From JBBRDU01 sp038230335 (GTDB lineage Bacteria > Verrucomicrobiota > Verrucomicrobiia > Chthoniobacterales > UBA10450): a DNA stretch of 64,000 bases. This document shows positions 53,938-60,911 of this stretch, one piece after another (the first letter of the stretch is position 1; every line of letters starts with the position of its first letter). Both the position numbers and the translations under genes were made by a program. The notes under the pieces are model-generated. The model was not told the origin of the DNA. It saw only the letters and a list, made by a program, of their open reading frames with translations, and searched no databases. The stretch spans positions 92,070-156,069 of the forward strand of contig JBBRNL010000007.1 of assembly GCA_038230335.1 (NCBI GenBank), given 5' to 3'.

Positions 53938-55902
53938 GTGCGTAAGATTTCGCAAACGGCCAAAACGATCGCTTTTATCCTTTTGGGCCTGCTGGGGATG
54001 GGGCTGAGCGCCGGCGCGCAGGACATTCTTCTGAGCGGCGCGCAGGACACCGCCGTGCTCGGTGGAAGCACGGTCACCAATACCGGCCCCAGCGTGATCT
54101 CCGGCGACGTCTCGGTTTCGCCGGGGACGGCGATCACTGGTTTCCCGCCGGGCACCGTGATTAACGGGATAATCCACAGCAACGACGCGGCCGCGATCGC
54201 CGCGCACGCCGGTGCGTTGGGTGCCTACAACCAGCTCGTCAACGAAATGCCGACCATGAACCTGACCGGCAGCAACCTGGGAGGGATGACTCTCCTGCCG
54301 GGGATTTACCGTTTCAATACGTTCGCGCAGCTGAGCGGCATTCTGATTCTCGACACACAGGGGAACTCGAACGCGGCGTTTCATTTTCAGATCGGCACCG
54401 CGCTTCTGGCTGACGCCGCCTCGCAGATATCGCTCCTGAATGGCAACACCGTGAATATCTTCTGGCAGGTTGGAAGCTCGGCCACGCTCGGCGTCGGGAG
54501 CCACTTTGTCGGCACGATCATCGCGGACCAAAGCATCACGCTGAACACCGGCGCGACACTCGACGGGCGCGCTCTCGCCATCAATGGCGCCGTCACGCTC
54601 GATAGCAACACCATCACAGCGCCTACGCCCACACCGACTCCGACCCCCGGTCCCACTGCCACCCCGAGCCCAACCGCAACCCCGAGCCCAACCGCAACCC
54701 CGGGGCCAACCGCCACGCCGGGACCAACCGCCACGCCGGGACCAACCGTGACGCCGACGCCTACCTCAACCCCCGGTGCGACCGCGACACCACGCCCAAG
54801 CACCACGCCGGGAATCACTCCCACACCGGCTCCGGGAGGAACTCCGATTCCGATCGGACTCATCTACCCGACTGACCTCACGATTCTGCCCGTAATCGAA
54901 CTCACCCTCCCGGGCATCCAGATCGATAACATCACCCCGCGGCTCGACGTCCTCCGGCACGGCAATCCTCCGACAGCGCCGCAGCCCCCCGCGTATGTGA
55001 GCGATGGCAAGGAGAGCCTCGGCGACGGGAAAACGATTCTCGACGCGAAAGATTTCACGCCGCCTGCCGCACAGTACCTGCCACGCGCAGAGCGATGGGG
55101 ATTCTTCCTGACCGGAACCGGCGAATTCGTGGACGTCGAAAACCAAGGGACGCGTCTGGGCGGAGACTTCAACACGGGCGGAATGACGGTCGGGGCCGAT
55201 TACCGCCTCGGAGCACATTTCGTAGCGGGAGCGGCTCTAGGTTACGCCAACACCCACGCCGATCTGAACTATGAAGGAAGCATCAGAAGCAACAGCGGAC
55301 ACGCGAGTCTCTACGCCACCTACTATACCGGCGGCTTTTATCTCGACGGCGTTGTCACTGGCGGCCTCAGCAGCATTGAAACGCGACGCCAAACGGTCGG
55401 GGGAATTACCCACGGCGATACCGATGGGCAGGATGTGGCGGGCTTGATCGGCGCCGGCTACGAACACCGTATCGGGCGTTGGACCTTTGGTCCGATCGCT
55501 TCCCTGCGGCTGGCGCATGCGCACATCGACGGGTTCACGGAAAGTCTTACCCTTGGCAGTCTCGAAGTGGCGGCTCACGAGCTGGACTCCGTGCGGTCGA
55601 CCGCGGGTTTCCAACTGGCTCTTGACGGCCGGGCCGGGCATGTCCCCATTCGCCCATTCGTCCGCGCTCAATGGCAACATGAATACGGAGACGATCATGC
55701 GAGCTTCGACGCCAGCTTCGATGGGATCCACTCCTTCGAAGTAATCGGGCCACGCCTCGGCCGGGATAGTCTACGGCTTGAAGCGGGTCTCGGCGTGCAA
55801 ATCACTCCACGGGTAGGCGTCTTTAGCTATTATACCACCGAGCTCGGCCGCGAGAACTACACTTCGCAAAGCATCAGCGCAGGCTTCCAAGTAAGCTACT
55901 AG
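53938..55902 (+). CDS. Autotransporter with ice-binding-like (DUF3494) passenger
   Basis: 654 residues starting with GTG at 53938. A signal peptide (about 1-27) leads to a passenger of the DUF3494 ice-binding-like fold (about 29-225): TAVLGGSTVTNTGPSVISGD, LPGIYRF, FHFQIGTAL and GTIIADQSITLNTGATLDGR, as in bacterial ice-binding proteins. Next is a Pro/Thr-rich stalk (about 228-300) of six-residue PTATPx repeats. The C-terminal about 275 residues form an autotransporter barrel, ending in the aromatic-terminated GFQVSY that BAM recognises. The layout would place an ice-binding or related adhesive domain on the cell surface. DUF3494 is also used for adhesion, so ice binding is not proven. Confidence 0.9.
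   Translation: MRKISQTAKTIAFILLGLLGMGLSAGAQDILLSGAQDTAVLGGSTVTNTGPSVISGDVSVSPGTAITGFPPGTVINGIIHSNDAAAIAAHAGALGAYNQLVNEMPTMNLTGSNLGGMTLLPGIYRFNTFAQLSGILILDTQGNSNAAFHFQIGTALLADAASQISLLNGNTVNIFWQVGSSATLGVGSHFVGTIIADQSITLNTGATLDGRALAINGAVTLDSNTITAPTPTPTPTPGPTATPSPTATPSPTATPGPTATPGPTATPGPTVTPTPTSTPGATATPRPSTTPGITPTPAPGGTPIPIGLIYPTDLTILPVIELTLPGIQIDNITPRLDVLRHGNPPTAPQPPAYVSDGKESLGDGKTILDAKDFTPPAAQYLPRAERWGFFLTGTGEFVDVENQGTRLGGDFNTGGMTVGADYRLGAHFVAGAALGYANTHADLNYEGSIRSNSGHASLYATYYTGGFYLDGVVTGGLSSIETRRQTVGGITHGDTDGQDVAGLIGAGYEHRIGRWTFGPIASLRLAHAHIDGFTESLTLGSLEVAAHELDSVRSTAGFQLALDGRAGHVPIRPFVRAQWQHEYGDDHASFDASFDGIHSFEVIGPRLGRDSLRLEAGLGVQITPRVGVFSYYTTELGRENYTSQSISAGFQVSY
54649..54750 (+). repeat. 18-bp tandem repeat encoding the Pro-Thr stalk
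   Basis: About six copies of an 18-base unit encode PTATPG or PTATPS. Slippage here would change stalk length, so it may vary between strains. Confidence 0.75.
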
Positions 55903-56073
55903 AGTTTGTCACGGACTCGGATCTCGCGGACTGCTTCGCAGTCGGGGGAGGGCTATACGTGAATCAAGTATACCAGCGCAGAAAATCTGCGAAATCTGCG
56001 GATAAGAGGAATCTGCAATCCAGCAAATCCGTAATCCTGTCCCGTTCTTAAACTCGGACGACCTTGCCGGAAA
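55903..56073. other. Intergenic region between convergent genes
   Basis: No gene seen. It contains AAATCTGCGAAATCTGCGGAT, a tandem word like those at about 50351-50385 (AATCTGTGAAGATCCGTCTAA), another intergenic repeat type of this genome. Confidence 0.35.
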
Positions 56074-57588
56074 TTACGTCGCAGCAATCGCGGGCCCGAC
56101 GGGTGTTGGCGCTGCTTCCGCCGGGGCGCTCTCGGCCTTATCGGTGATGAGCTTGCGCAGGAACGGAATGAGCACCACGAGCGCGATGCCGACCACGAGG
56201 CTGCCCGCGCCGAGCGCGCCGAAAAGCTTCACATACTCAGGGTTGGTCGCGAGCGCCGTTGTCCCTTTGGGCTCGGGGATCATGCCCGAGAAGTCACCCG
56301 CGAAGAGTGACGCCAGACCGGTCACCAGCATCCAGCTGCCCATCATCACCCCCTGATATTGCTTCGGCGCGAGCTTGCCGATCATGGCGTACCCGATGGG
56401 CGAGATGAGCAACTCACCGATACTCTGCAGCACATAACTGATGAACAACCACGCAAACGCGCTCCGGCCATCGACGCCGGCCAGCTTGATGCCTAACGGG
56501 AGAATGAGAAAGCCCAACGCCATCAGGATCAGCGACGTCGCAAACTGCTTCGGGATGTCGATTCTCCAACCGCGCGCGCGCAGCCGGGTAAAGAACGACG
56601 CGAGCAGCGGTCCGCCGATTACGATGCAAACCGTGTTGATGTTTTGAATCCACTGCGGCTGAATCTGCACCTTGCCGATCATCAGGTTCACGTTGTTGAC
56701 CGCGAACAACTGCAGACCGCTCGGTGCCATCTGATAGAGCGACCAGAAGGCGAGCGAGCCGATCGTGAGAATCAGGTAGGCCGTCATGTTCCGTTTCTCC
56801 CGGCGATCCGAGTGACGAACTGTGAGGTAGATGAGCGTCAGTGCGACCACGCCGCAGATGCCCTTAACGAGTGTCTCGGTCATGTCGGGATGCTGCAGCA
56901 TCAACCACACGACCGGTATGAGACCGATGAGAATGCCGATGCCGGCTAGCAGGCGCAGCCGGAATTGCTTCGACGTCGTATCGAGCAGGGTTGTGTTGCG
57001 GTCGGCCAGGATCTTCCACCACAGCAGGGCGAGGACGATGGCGACGAAGTTGCCGAGCGTCGCGAAGATAAAAAGGTTGGTGTAACTCTCGGTCCCCTGG
57101 AAGTACCCGGCGACGGTAAACCCGACGAAGAATCCGACGTTCATGCCGGCGTAGTTCCAGAGGAAAGCGCCTTCGCGCCGCGGATCCTCCGGGGTAAAAC
57201 GCTGCGTCAGCATCATATTGATACAGGTCACGTTCAGGCCGCTGCCGGTAAGGAAGAAAGCGAGACCCACGTAAAAGAGCGCGAGCGAACCCGCGGCGAT
57301 ACACCCGCAACCGATGACCTGGAGCGCCATGCCCCCGACGAAAAGATTCCGGTTCGAGAGAAAGCGCCCGCCCAGGTAACCGCCGAACAGGTGCAGGCCA
57401 TAGTTGAAAGCGCCGAACACACCCATCAAAGTCGTGGCCACTTTCGTCGAGAGCTGCAGATGCTTCGTCGCGTAGAGAACCAGCGTCGAATAAAGAACAG
57501 CGAACCCGAGGGTAGAAAAGATCTGAATGAAAAAGAGGACGGCTGTGCCTTCCGGAGCCGCTGAAAATCGCTGCTGTAAGAATTTCAT
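56074..57588 (-). CDS. POT-family proton-coupled peptide transporter
   Basis: 504 residues with 12-14 membrane helices. Family motifs are FSTLGFAVLYSTLVLYATK, GAFNYGLHLFGGYLGGRF, GSGLNVTCINMMLTQRF and WNYAGMNVGFF. It imports di- and tripeptides with protons. The gene is single and starts with ATG at 57588. The C-terminal Ala/Pro-rich tail is probably cytosolic. Confidence 0.92.
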   Translation of the reverse strand: MKFLQQRFSAAPEGTAVLFFIQIFSTLGFAVLYSTLVLYATKHLQLSTKVATTLMGVFGAFNYGLHLFGGYLGGRFLSNRNLFVGGMALQVIGCGCIAAGSLALFYVGLAFFLTGSGLNVTCINMMLTQRFTPEDPRREGAFLWNYAGMNVGFFVGFTVAGYFQGTESYTNLFIFATLGNFVAIVLALLWWKILADRNTTLLDTTSKQFRLRLLAGIGILIGLIPVVWLMLQHPDMTETLVKGICGVVALTLIYLTVRHSDRREKRNMTAYLILTIGSLAFWSLYQMAPSGLQLFAVNNVNLMIGKVQIQPQWIQNINTVCIVIGGPLLASFFTRLRARGWRIDIPKQFATSLILMALGFLILPLGIKLAGVDGRSAFAWLFISYVLQSIGELLISPIGYAMIGKLAPKQYQGVMMGSWMLVTGLASLFAGDFSGMIPEPKGTTALATNPEYVKLFGALGAGSLVVGIALVVLIPFLRKLITDKAESAPAEAAPTPVGPAIAAT

Positions 57589-57690
57589 ATCTTTGACTTT
57601 GCGTCGCCGGCCCGTCGCGACAGCGATATATCAAATAGGGTAATCAAACTGGCCCGTCTAGCGCCAGGGAGAGTAAAACCAGACCCTCTT

Positions 57691-58860
57691 CTATTTTCCA
57701 TTTTTAAGTTCTGCCAGCGCCTTCTCATACACCGGCAGATTCGGCTTCTGATCCTCCGGCACATTACGCAGCGCCATTTCCCAGTTCTTGATCGCGCTCG
57801 CCTTGTCTCCTAACGCCGTGTAGCCGCGCGCCAATCCCACATAAGGATAAAACTTGTCATTAGGATGCGTCTCCCCGTTCACCCTAAAGATGGTCATCGC
57901 TTTCTCCTTGTTCCCTGCCGCCAGAATGCGCATCCCATACTGATGCACCGCCATCGCGTCCGTACCGGGCAAGTGCAACGCCTTGTCCATGGTTGCCTCC
58001 GCTTCCGGCTGCCGTCCCATCGCGCTCAGTACTGCCGCTTTTGTCGCCAACGTCGAAAAATCTTCCTTTCCCGTTACCGCGCCGCGGAACGGTTCCTTGA
58101 TCGCCTTGTCCGCCCAGACCAGCGCTTCATCCAGGTTCACCTTATGATCGGCACAGAACTGGGCCGCCTGCTGCCAGCTGCGATATTCAAAGCCAGGCCA
58201 TGCCTGCAATTTCTTCCGCATTTCCCCGGCATAAATCTCGTTCACGTTCGGCACCTCGATCTTCATCGGCACACGCTTGTTCTCCCATTGCAGAAAGGCC
58301 GTGGCCGCGTTCGGCAACCGCTCATCGAACCCATAGGTCATGAACTCTGTGAACGGCGCCGGCTGCGTCGTCACTGGCGAACGGAGAGCGTCGTTCTTCT
58401 GATCGTATTGAAAGGAGCCCCAGCCGATCGTGCTCTTGGAAAAGATCCACGTCCACGGTCCGGTTTTATCCAGCACCAAAAACAATCCGTAGGTGCCGGC
58501 CGGCAGATCCTTGCCCTCCACTTTTACGTCATGCGAGAACGTGATCCGCGTCGTCTCATTGGCACCGGTCCGCCACGGCTGAACTTTCGAAGGACCAAAT
58601 CCTTCGTCAAAGAAACCGAACGGAATCAGCTCGCCCCAGATATGACCGGTCCGTTCCGCGCCTTTGAAATGCACGCGCGGACTATGATACTCGATCGACA
58701 CCTTGACCGGCCCGATCCACTGAGACACCTCAGCTCGCTGATTATCGCTATTCGGCGGCTGAGGTAACTCCGCCGCTTCCTGGGCGTGTGTTGAAGTGGC
58801 CACTGCGAGGAGACACAACACCGTCGCGACCTTGGCGACGAAACAAAACGAATACTTCAT
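57691..58860 (-). CDS. DUF2911 protein with C-terminal TPR-like repeats
   Basis: 389 residues from the ATG at 58860, which opens a signal peptide (MKYSFCFVAKVATVLCLLAV, cut near THAQ). The DUF2911 part (about 45-190) has ISPR-like SIEYHSPRVHFKG, WGELIPFGFFDEGFG and PWRTGANETTRITFSHDVKVE; then TPR-type helices (EAEATMDKALHLPG, GDKASAIKNWEMALRNVP). Function unknown; the domain is found in exported proteins of Bacteroidota and other phyla. It is 102 bases downstream of the POT gene start on the same strand. Confidence 0.9.
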   Translation of the reverse strand: MKYSFCFVAKVATVLCLLAVATSTHAQEAAELPQPPNSDNQRAEVSQWIGPVKVSIEYHSPRVHFKGAERTGHIWGELIPFGFFDEGFGPSKVQPWRTGANETTRITFSHDVKVEGKDLPAGTYGLFLVLDKTGPWTWIFSKSTIGWGSFQYDQKNDALRSPVTTQPAPFTEFMTYGFDERLPNAATAFLQWENKRVPMKIEVPNVNEIYAGEMRKKLQAWPGFEYRSWQQAAQFCADHKVNLDEALVWADKAIKEPFRGAVTGKEDFSTLATKAAVLSAMGRQPEAEATMDKALHLPGTDAMAVHQYGMRILAAGNKEKAMTIFRVNGETHPNDKFYPYVGLARGYTALGDKASAIKNWEMALRNVPEDQKPNLPVYEKALAELKNGK

Positions 58861-58963
58861 AAGTTCGATCATTCTGTACGAGGCCACGAGACAAGCCATC
58901 CCTGAGTTCCGACAATTCCGGACATTCCTCTTCTACGGGGTCGGTCTGTGAATGGTGCAAAAT

Positions 58964-59716
58964 TCAGGCGCGCCACGTCTTGTGAACCTCCGTCGCCGCT
59001 GTTGAGACGGCGTAAAGCCACGGAAGCACGCTGATAATCTTGTCTGATTTCGAAAGGTTACACTTCGCACAGAGCAACCGAACATTTTTCGCCGTCAAGC
59101 TGCTTCCGCCTTTGGAAAAGGGGATATCGTGATCGTAATGCAGGTTCTTCGCTGATCCGCAGATAACACAATGTCCTTTGTCGCGACGCCAAACTTCAAT
59201 TTTCACTTCGGTGGGAATCAGGCGCGTGTGCGGAAGCTCAATTATCCGGCCGAAGGCCTTTTTCTCGACTGGTTTGAGCTGAAACTTGAACACCTTACGT
59301 CTGCCGTCGAAAACCTCGTAGGCATCGACCAATTCGAAGAAGCCTTTGTAACTCCAAATGCCTTTGGCGATCTTCTCGTAGACCTTGATGATCTCAGGCT
59401 TCTTTCGGCGGCCTTCGTTGAAATCAATAGCAGCTTGCACGAACTTTCCGTTTTCGGTTAACGATCCGCGCGAAGTAGTTAAAACTTGATCAACCGACTT
59501 CGGATCCGGAGCACCGATTCGTTCCGGCTGATCGTGCCCTTCGTAAATCAACGCACCGGTCGCTTCATCGATCGCATCGCGATAAGGCGCGCCGCGACGG
59601 ACCGACATCAGGAAGACCGAGTAATGCCGGCCAATCCCGAAGTTCATTCCCTTCTGCAGATTAACCTTCTCAGCCCCGACCAACTGGCCGTAGCTGATAA
59701 TATCGTCGACTTCCAC
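58964..59716 (-). CDS. SRA-like HNH endonuclease (candidate modified-DNA restriction enzyme)
   Basis: 250 residues from the GTG at 59716; no ATG, GTG or TTG lies in the 43 open bases upstream. The N-terminal part (about 5-150) resembles the SRA-type reader of ScoMcrA-like enzymes: SYGQLVGAEKVNLQKGMNFG, RRGAPYRDAIDE, GALIYEGHD and SVDQVLTTSRGSLTENG. The C-terminal HNH nuclease has CVICGSAKNLHYDHDIPFS, N211 and CAKC (zinc-ligand C183, C186, C216, C219; H193 and H196). Such enzymes cut DNA with modified cytosine. The SRA reading is inferred, the HNH domain is clear. It diverges from the 83-residue gene. Confidence 0.8.
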   Translation of the reverse strand: MEVDDIISYGQLVGAEKVNLQKGMNFGIGRHYSVFLMSVRRGAPYRDAIDEATGALIYEGHDQPERIGAPDPKSVDQVLTTSRGSLTENGKFVQAAIDFNEGRRKKPEIIKVYEKIAKGIWSYKGFFELVDAYEVFDGRRKVFKFQLKPVEKKAFGRIIELPHTRLIPTEVKIEVWRRDKGHCVICGSAKNLHYDHDIPFSKGGSSLTAKNVRLLCAKCNLSKSDKIISVLPWLYAVSTAATEVHKTWRA

Positions 59717-59807
59717 GGGTTGACGTTTACCAGGGTCGCGCCTGACGATGTAGAGATTTTATTCGGAAAACGTCCTTGTCCCCAGCCACAAACCTGGCCA
59801 GGAATAG

Positions 59808-60059
59808 ATGCCCAGCATGGGCAAAGAAATTCATCTCCGGCTCGACGTCCTAGATGTTGGTCAAATCCTGGACGGGATACGTTGTCGTCAGCAGGCGTGG
59901 ACGGACACGGCGATTTATTTGCGCGATGGATATTTCCACGACGACGCTTTCGTTTGCGAAGAATGCAGTGACTTCACTAAAGCCCAGAACATCGCCGATT
60001 TTTATCAGCGCATCATCGCGAACATCGAGAGGCAGGTGGACGAGCAAGGCGGATTCTGA
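59808..60059 (+). CDS. Small protein of unknown function
   Basis: 83 residues with AGGA 5 bases before the ATG at 59808; an ATG at 59817 is an alternative. Includes RCRQQAWTDTAIYLRDGYF and FVCEECSDFTKAQNIADFY. I do not recognise the family. It diverges from the HNH nuclease with a 91-bp common upstream gap, so the two could be coregulated. It is a candidate partner or unrelated neighbour. Confidence 0.6.
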   Translation: MPSMGKEIHLRLDVLDVGQILDGIRCRQQAWTDTAIYLRDGYFHDDAFVCEECSDFTKAQNIADFYQRIIANIERQVDEQGGF

Positions 60060-60060
60060 A

Positions 60061-60170
60061 ACAGAGGTCAGAGCTCAGTGAGAGAAGATGGGAAGCTACC
60101 AGCTTCCCCTACAGAATTTTGCGTTCACGCAGCACCACGGCGCGCCTAGCCTCTGTCCCCATCATGCAGG
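60061..60170 (+). repeat. Dispersed 110-bp element, copy 1
   Basis: ACAGAGGTCAGAGCTCAGTG, GGGAAGCTACCAGCTTCCC (perfect-arm palindrome) and CACCACGGCGCGCCTAGCC nearly match 60721-60822. It overlaps the 3' end of the TonB-like gene at 60146. Confidence 0.75.
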
Positions 60171-60559
60171 ATGCGGCCGCCGCCGCGAACATAGAACTCC
60201 ACTGGCACTTCGACCGGTCCGCGAGTTCCGGGCTGAAACCGCCATTGCAAAAGAGCTTTGGCGGCCAACTCGTTCAGGATTTTGTAACCACAGCTGTTTA
60301 CGATTTTTACTTCGTCCACTTCGCCTTTCCCGGGGCTTATGGTCAGCCGAAAAAGACCTCGGCCCGAAACGTGACGCAACACGACATTAGGCGGAAACTC
60401 GGGTTCGACCTTTTTGATTAAACCGGCCGGCGTTCCGGTGTGTACTTCTGCCTCGAGTCCGTGCTGCTGCCGTTGCGCATGTGTGGACGACAAGCCAGCT
60501 TGCAGCGCGAGGAAGCTGATCACAGCGACCTTCAACCAGTGACCTGTAAGCATGCTCAA
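60146..60559 (-). CDS. Secreted TonB C-terminal-domain-like protein
   Basis: 137 residues with an N-terminal signal peptide (about 1-27). The rest is a TonB C-terminal fold: KVEPEFPPNVVLRHVSGRG, FRLTISPGKGEVDEVKIVN, ILNELAAKALLQWRFQPGT and VEVPVEFYVRG. There is no membrane anchor or Pro-rich spacer, so it is not a full TonB. It may act in periplasmic energy transduction or an unrelated role. The last residues lie in the dispersed repeat 60061-60170. Confidence 0.8.
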   Translation of the reverse strand: MSMLTGHWLKVAVISFLALQAGLSSTHAQRQQHGLEAEVHTGTPAGLIKKVEPEFPPNVVLRHVSGRGLFRLTISPGKGEVDEVKIVNSCGYKILNELAAKALLQWRFQPGTRGPVEVPVEFYVRGGGRILHDGDRG

Positions 60560-60720
60560 AGATTACGAGCCGCGCCCGGCTTTGTCTCGCAGATTTCTTA
60601 GCTCGAACTAAATATGTCCGCTTTTGTCGGAATGTCCGAAATCGCCTGCGTCGAAGAACGGCTGACACGATGAAGCCGGATAGTGTTGGTGGACATGATT
60701 GACTGGTTGGCGATCAGCAG

Positions 60721-60822
60721 TCAGAGGTCAGTGAAAGAAGATGGGAAGCTACCAGCTTCCCCTACAGAAAGTTGCGTTCGCGAGGCACCACGCGCGCCTA
60801 GCCCCTGTCCCCAGAACGCAGG
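60721..60822 (+). repeat. Dispersed 102-bp element, copy 2
   Basis: CAGAGGTCAGTGAAAGAAG, the palindrome GGGAAGCTACCAGCTTCCC, and CACCACGCGCGCCTAGCCCC match 60061-60170 with a small deletion and few substitutions. Confidence 0.75.
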
Positions 60823-60889
60823 CATGTGCCTTCGGTATGAATTTAACATCGCCCTCGGAGCGGCCGATCCACCGGACCGTTGCGGAAGA

Positions 60890-60908
60890 CGCAGCCGACA
60901 CGGCTGCC
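60890..60908 (-). terminator. Palindrome 3 bases after the ADOP permease stop
   Basis: CGCAGCCGACACGGCTGCC pairs GCAGCCG with CGGCTGC. It is the exact reverse complement of 52349-52367 in korA and is well placed to terminate the permease gene. Confidence 0.5.
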
Positions 60909-60911
60909 GCG

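Larger units (their letters stand above)
60560..60911. other. Intergenic region, 352 bp, with two repeat copies
   Basis: No convincing gene. The left part has GTCCGCTTTTGTCGGAATGTCCG-like words near 60615. The right part holds the 60721-60822 repeat and the 60890-60908 palindrome, close to the ADOP permease stop. Confidence 0.45.

Noticed and set aside
53461..54531. 356-codon minus-strand frame over korB end and the autotransporter start
   Set aside because: Both plus-strand genes and the VOC remnant explain the region; the frame has no recognisable domain.
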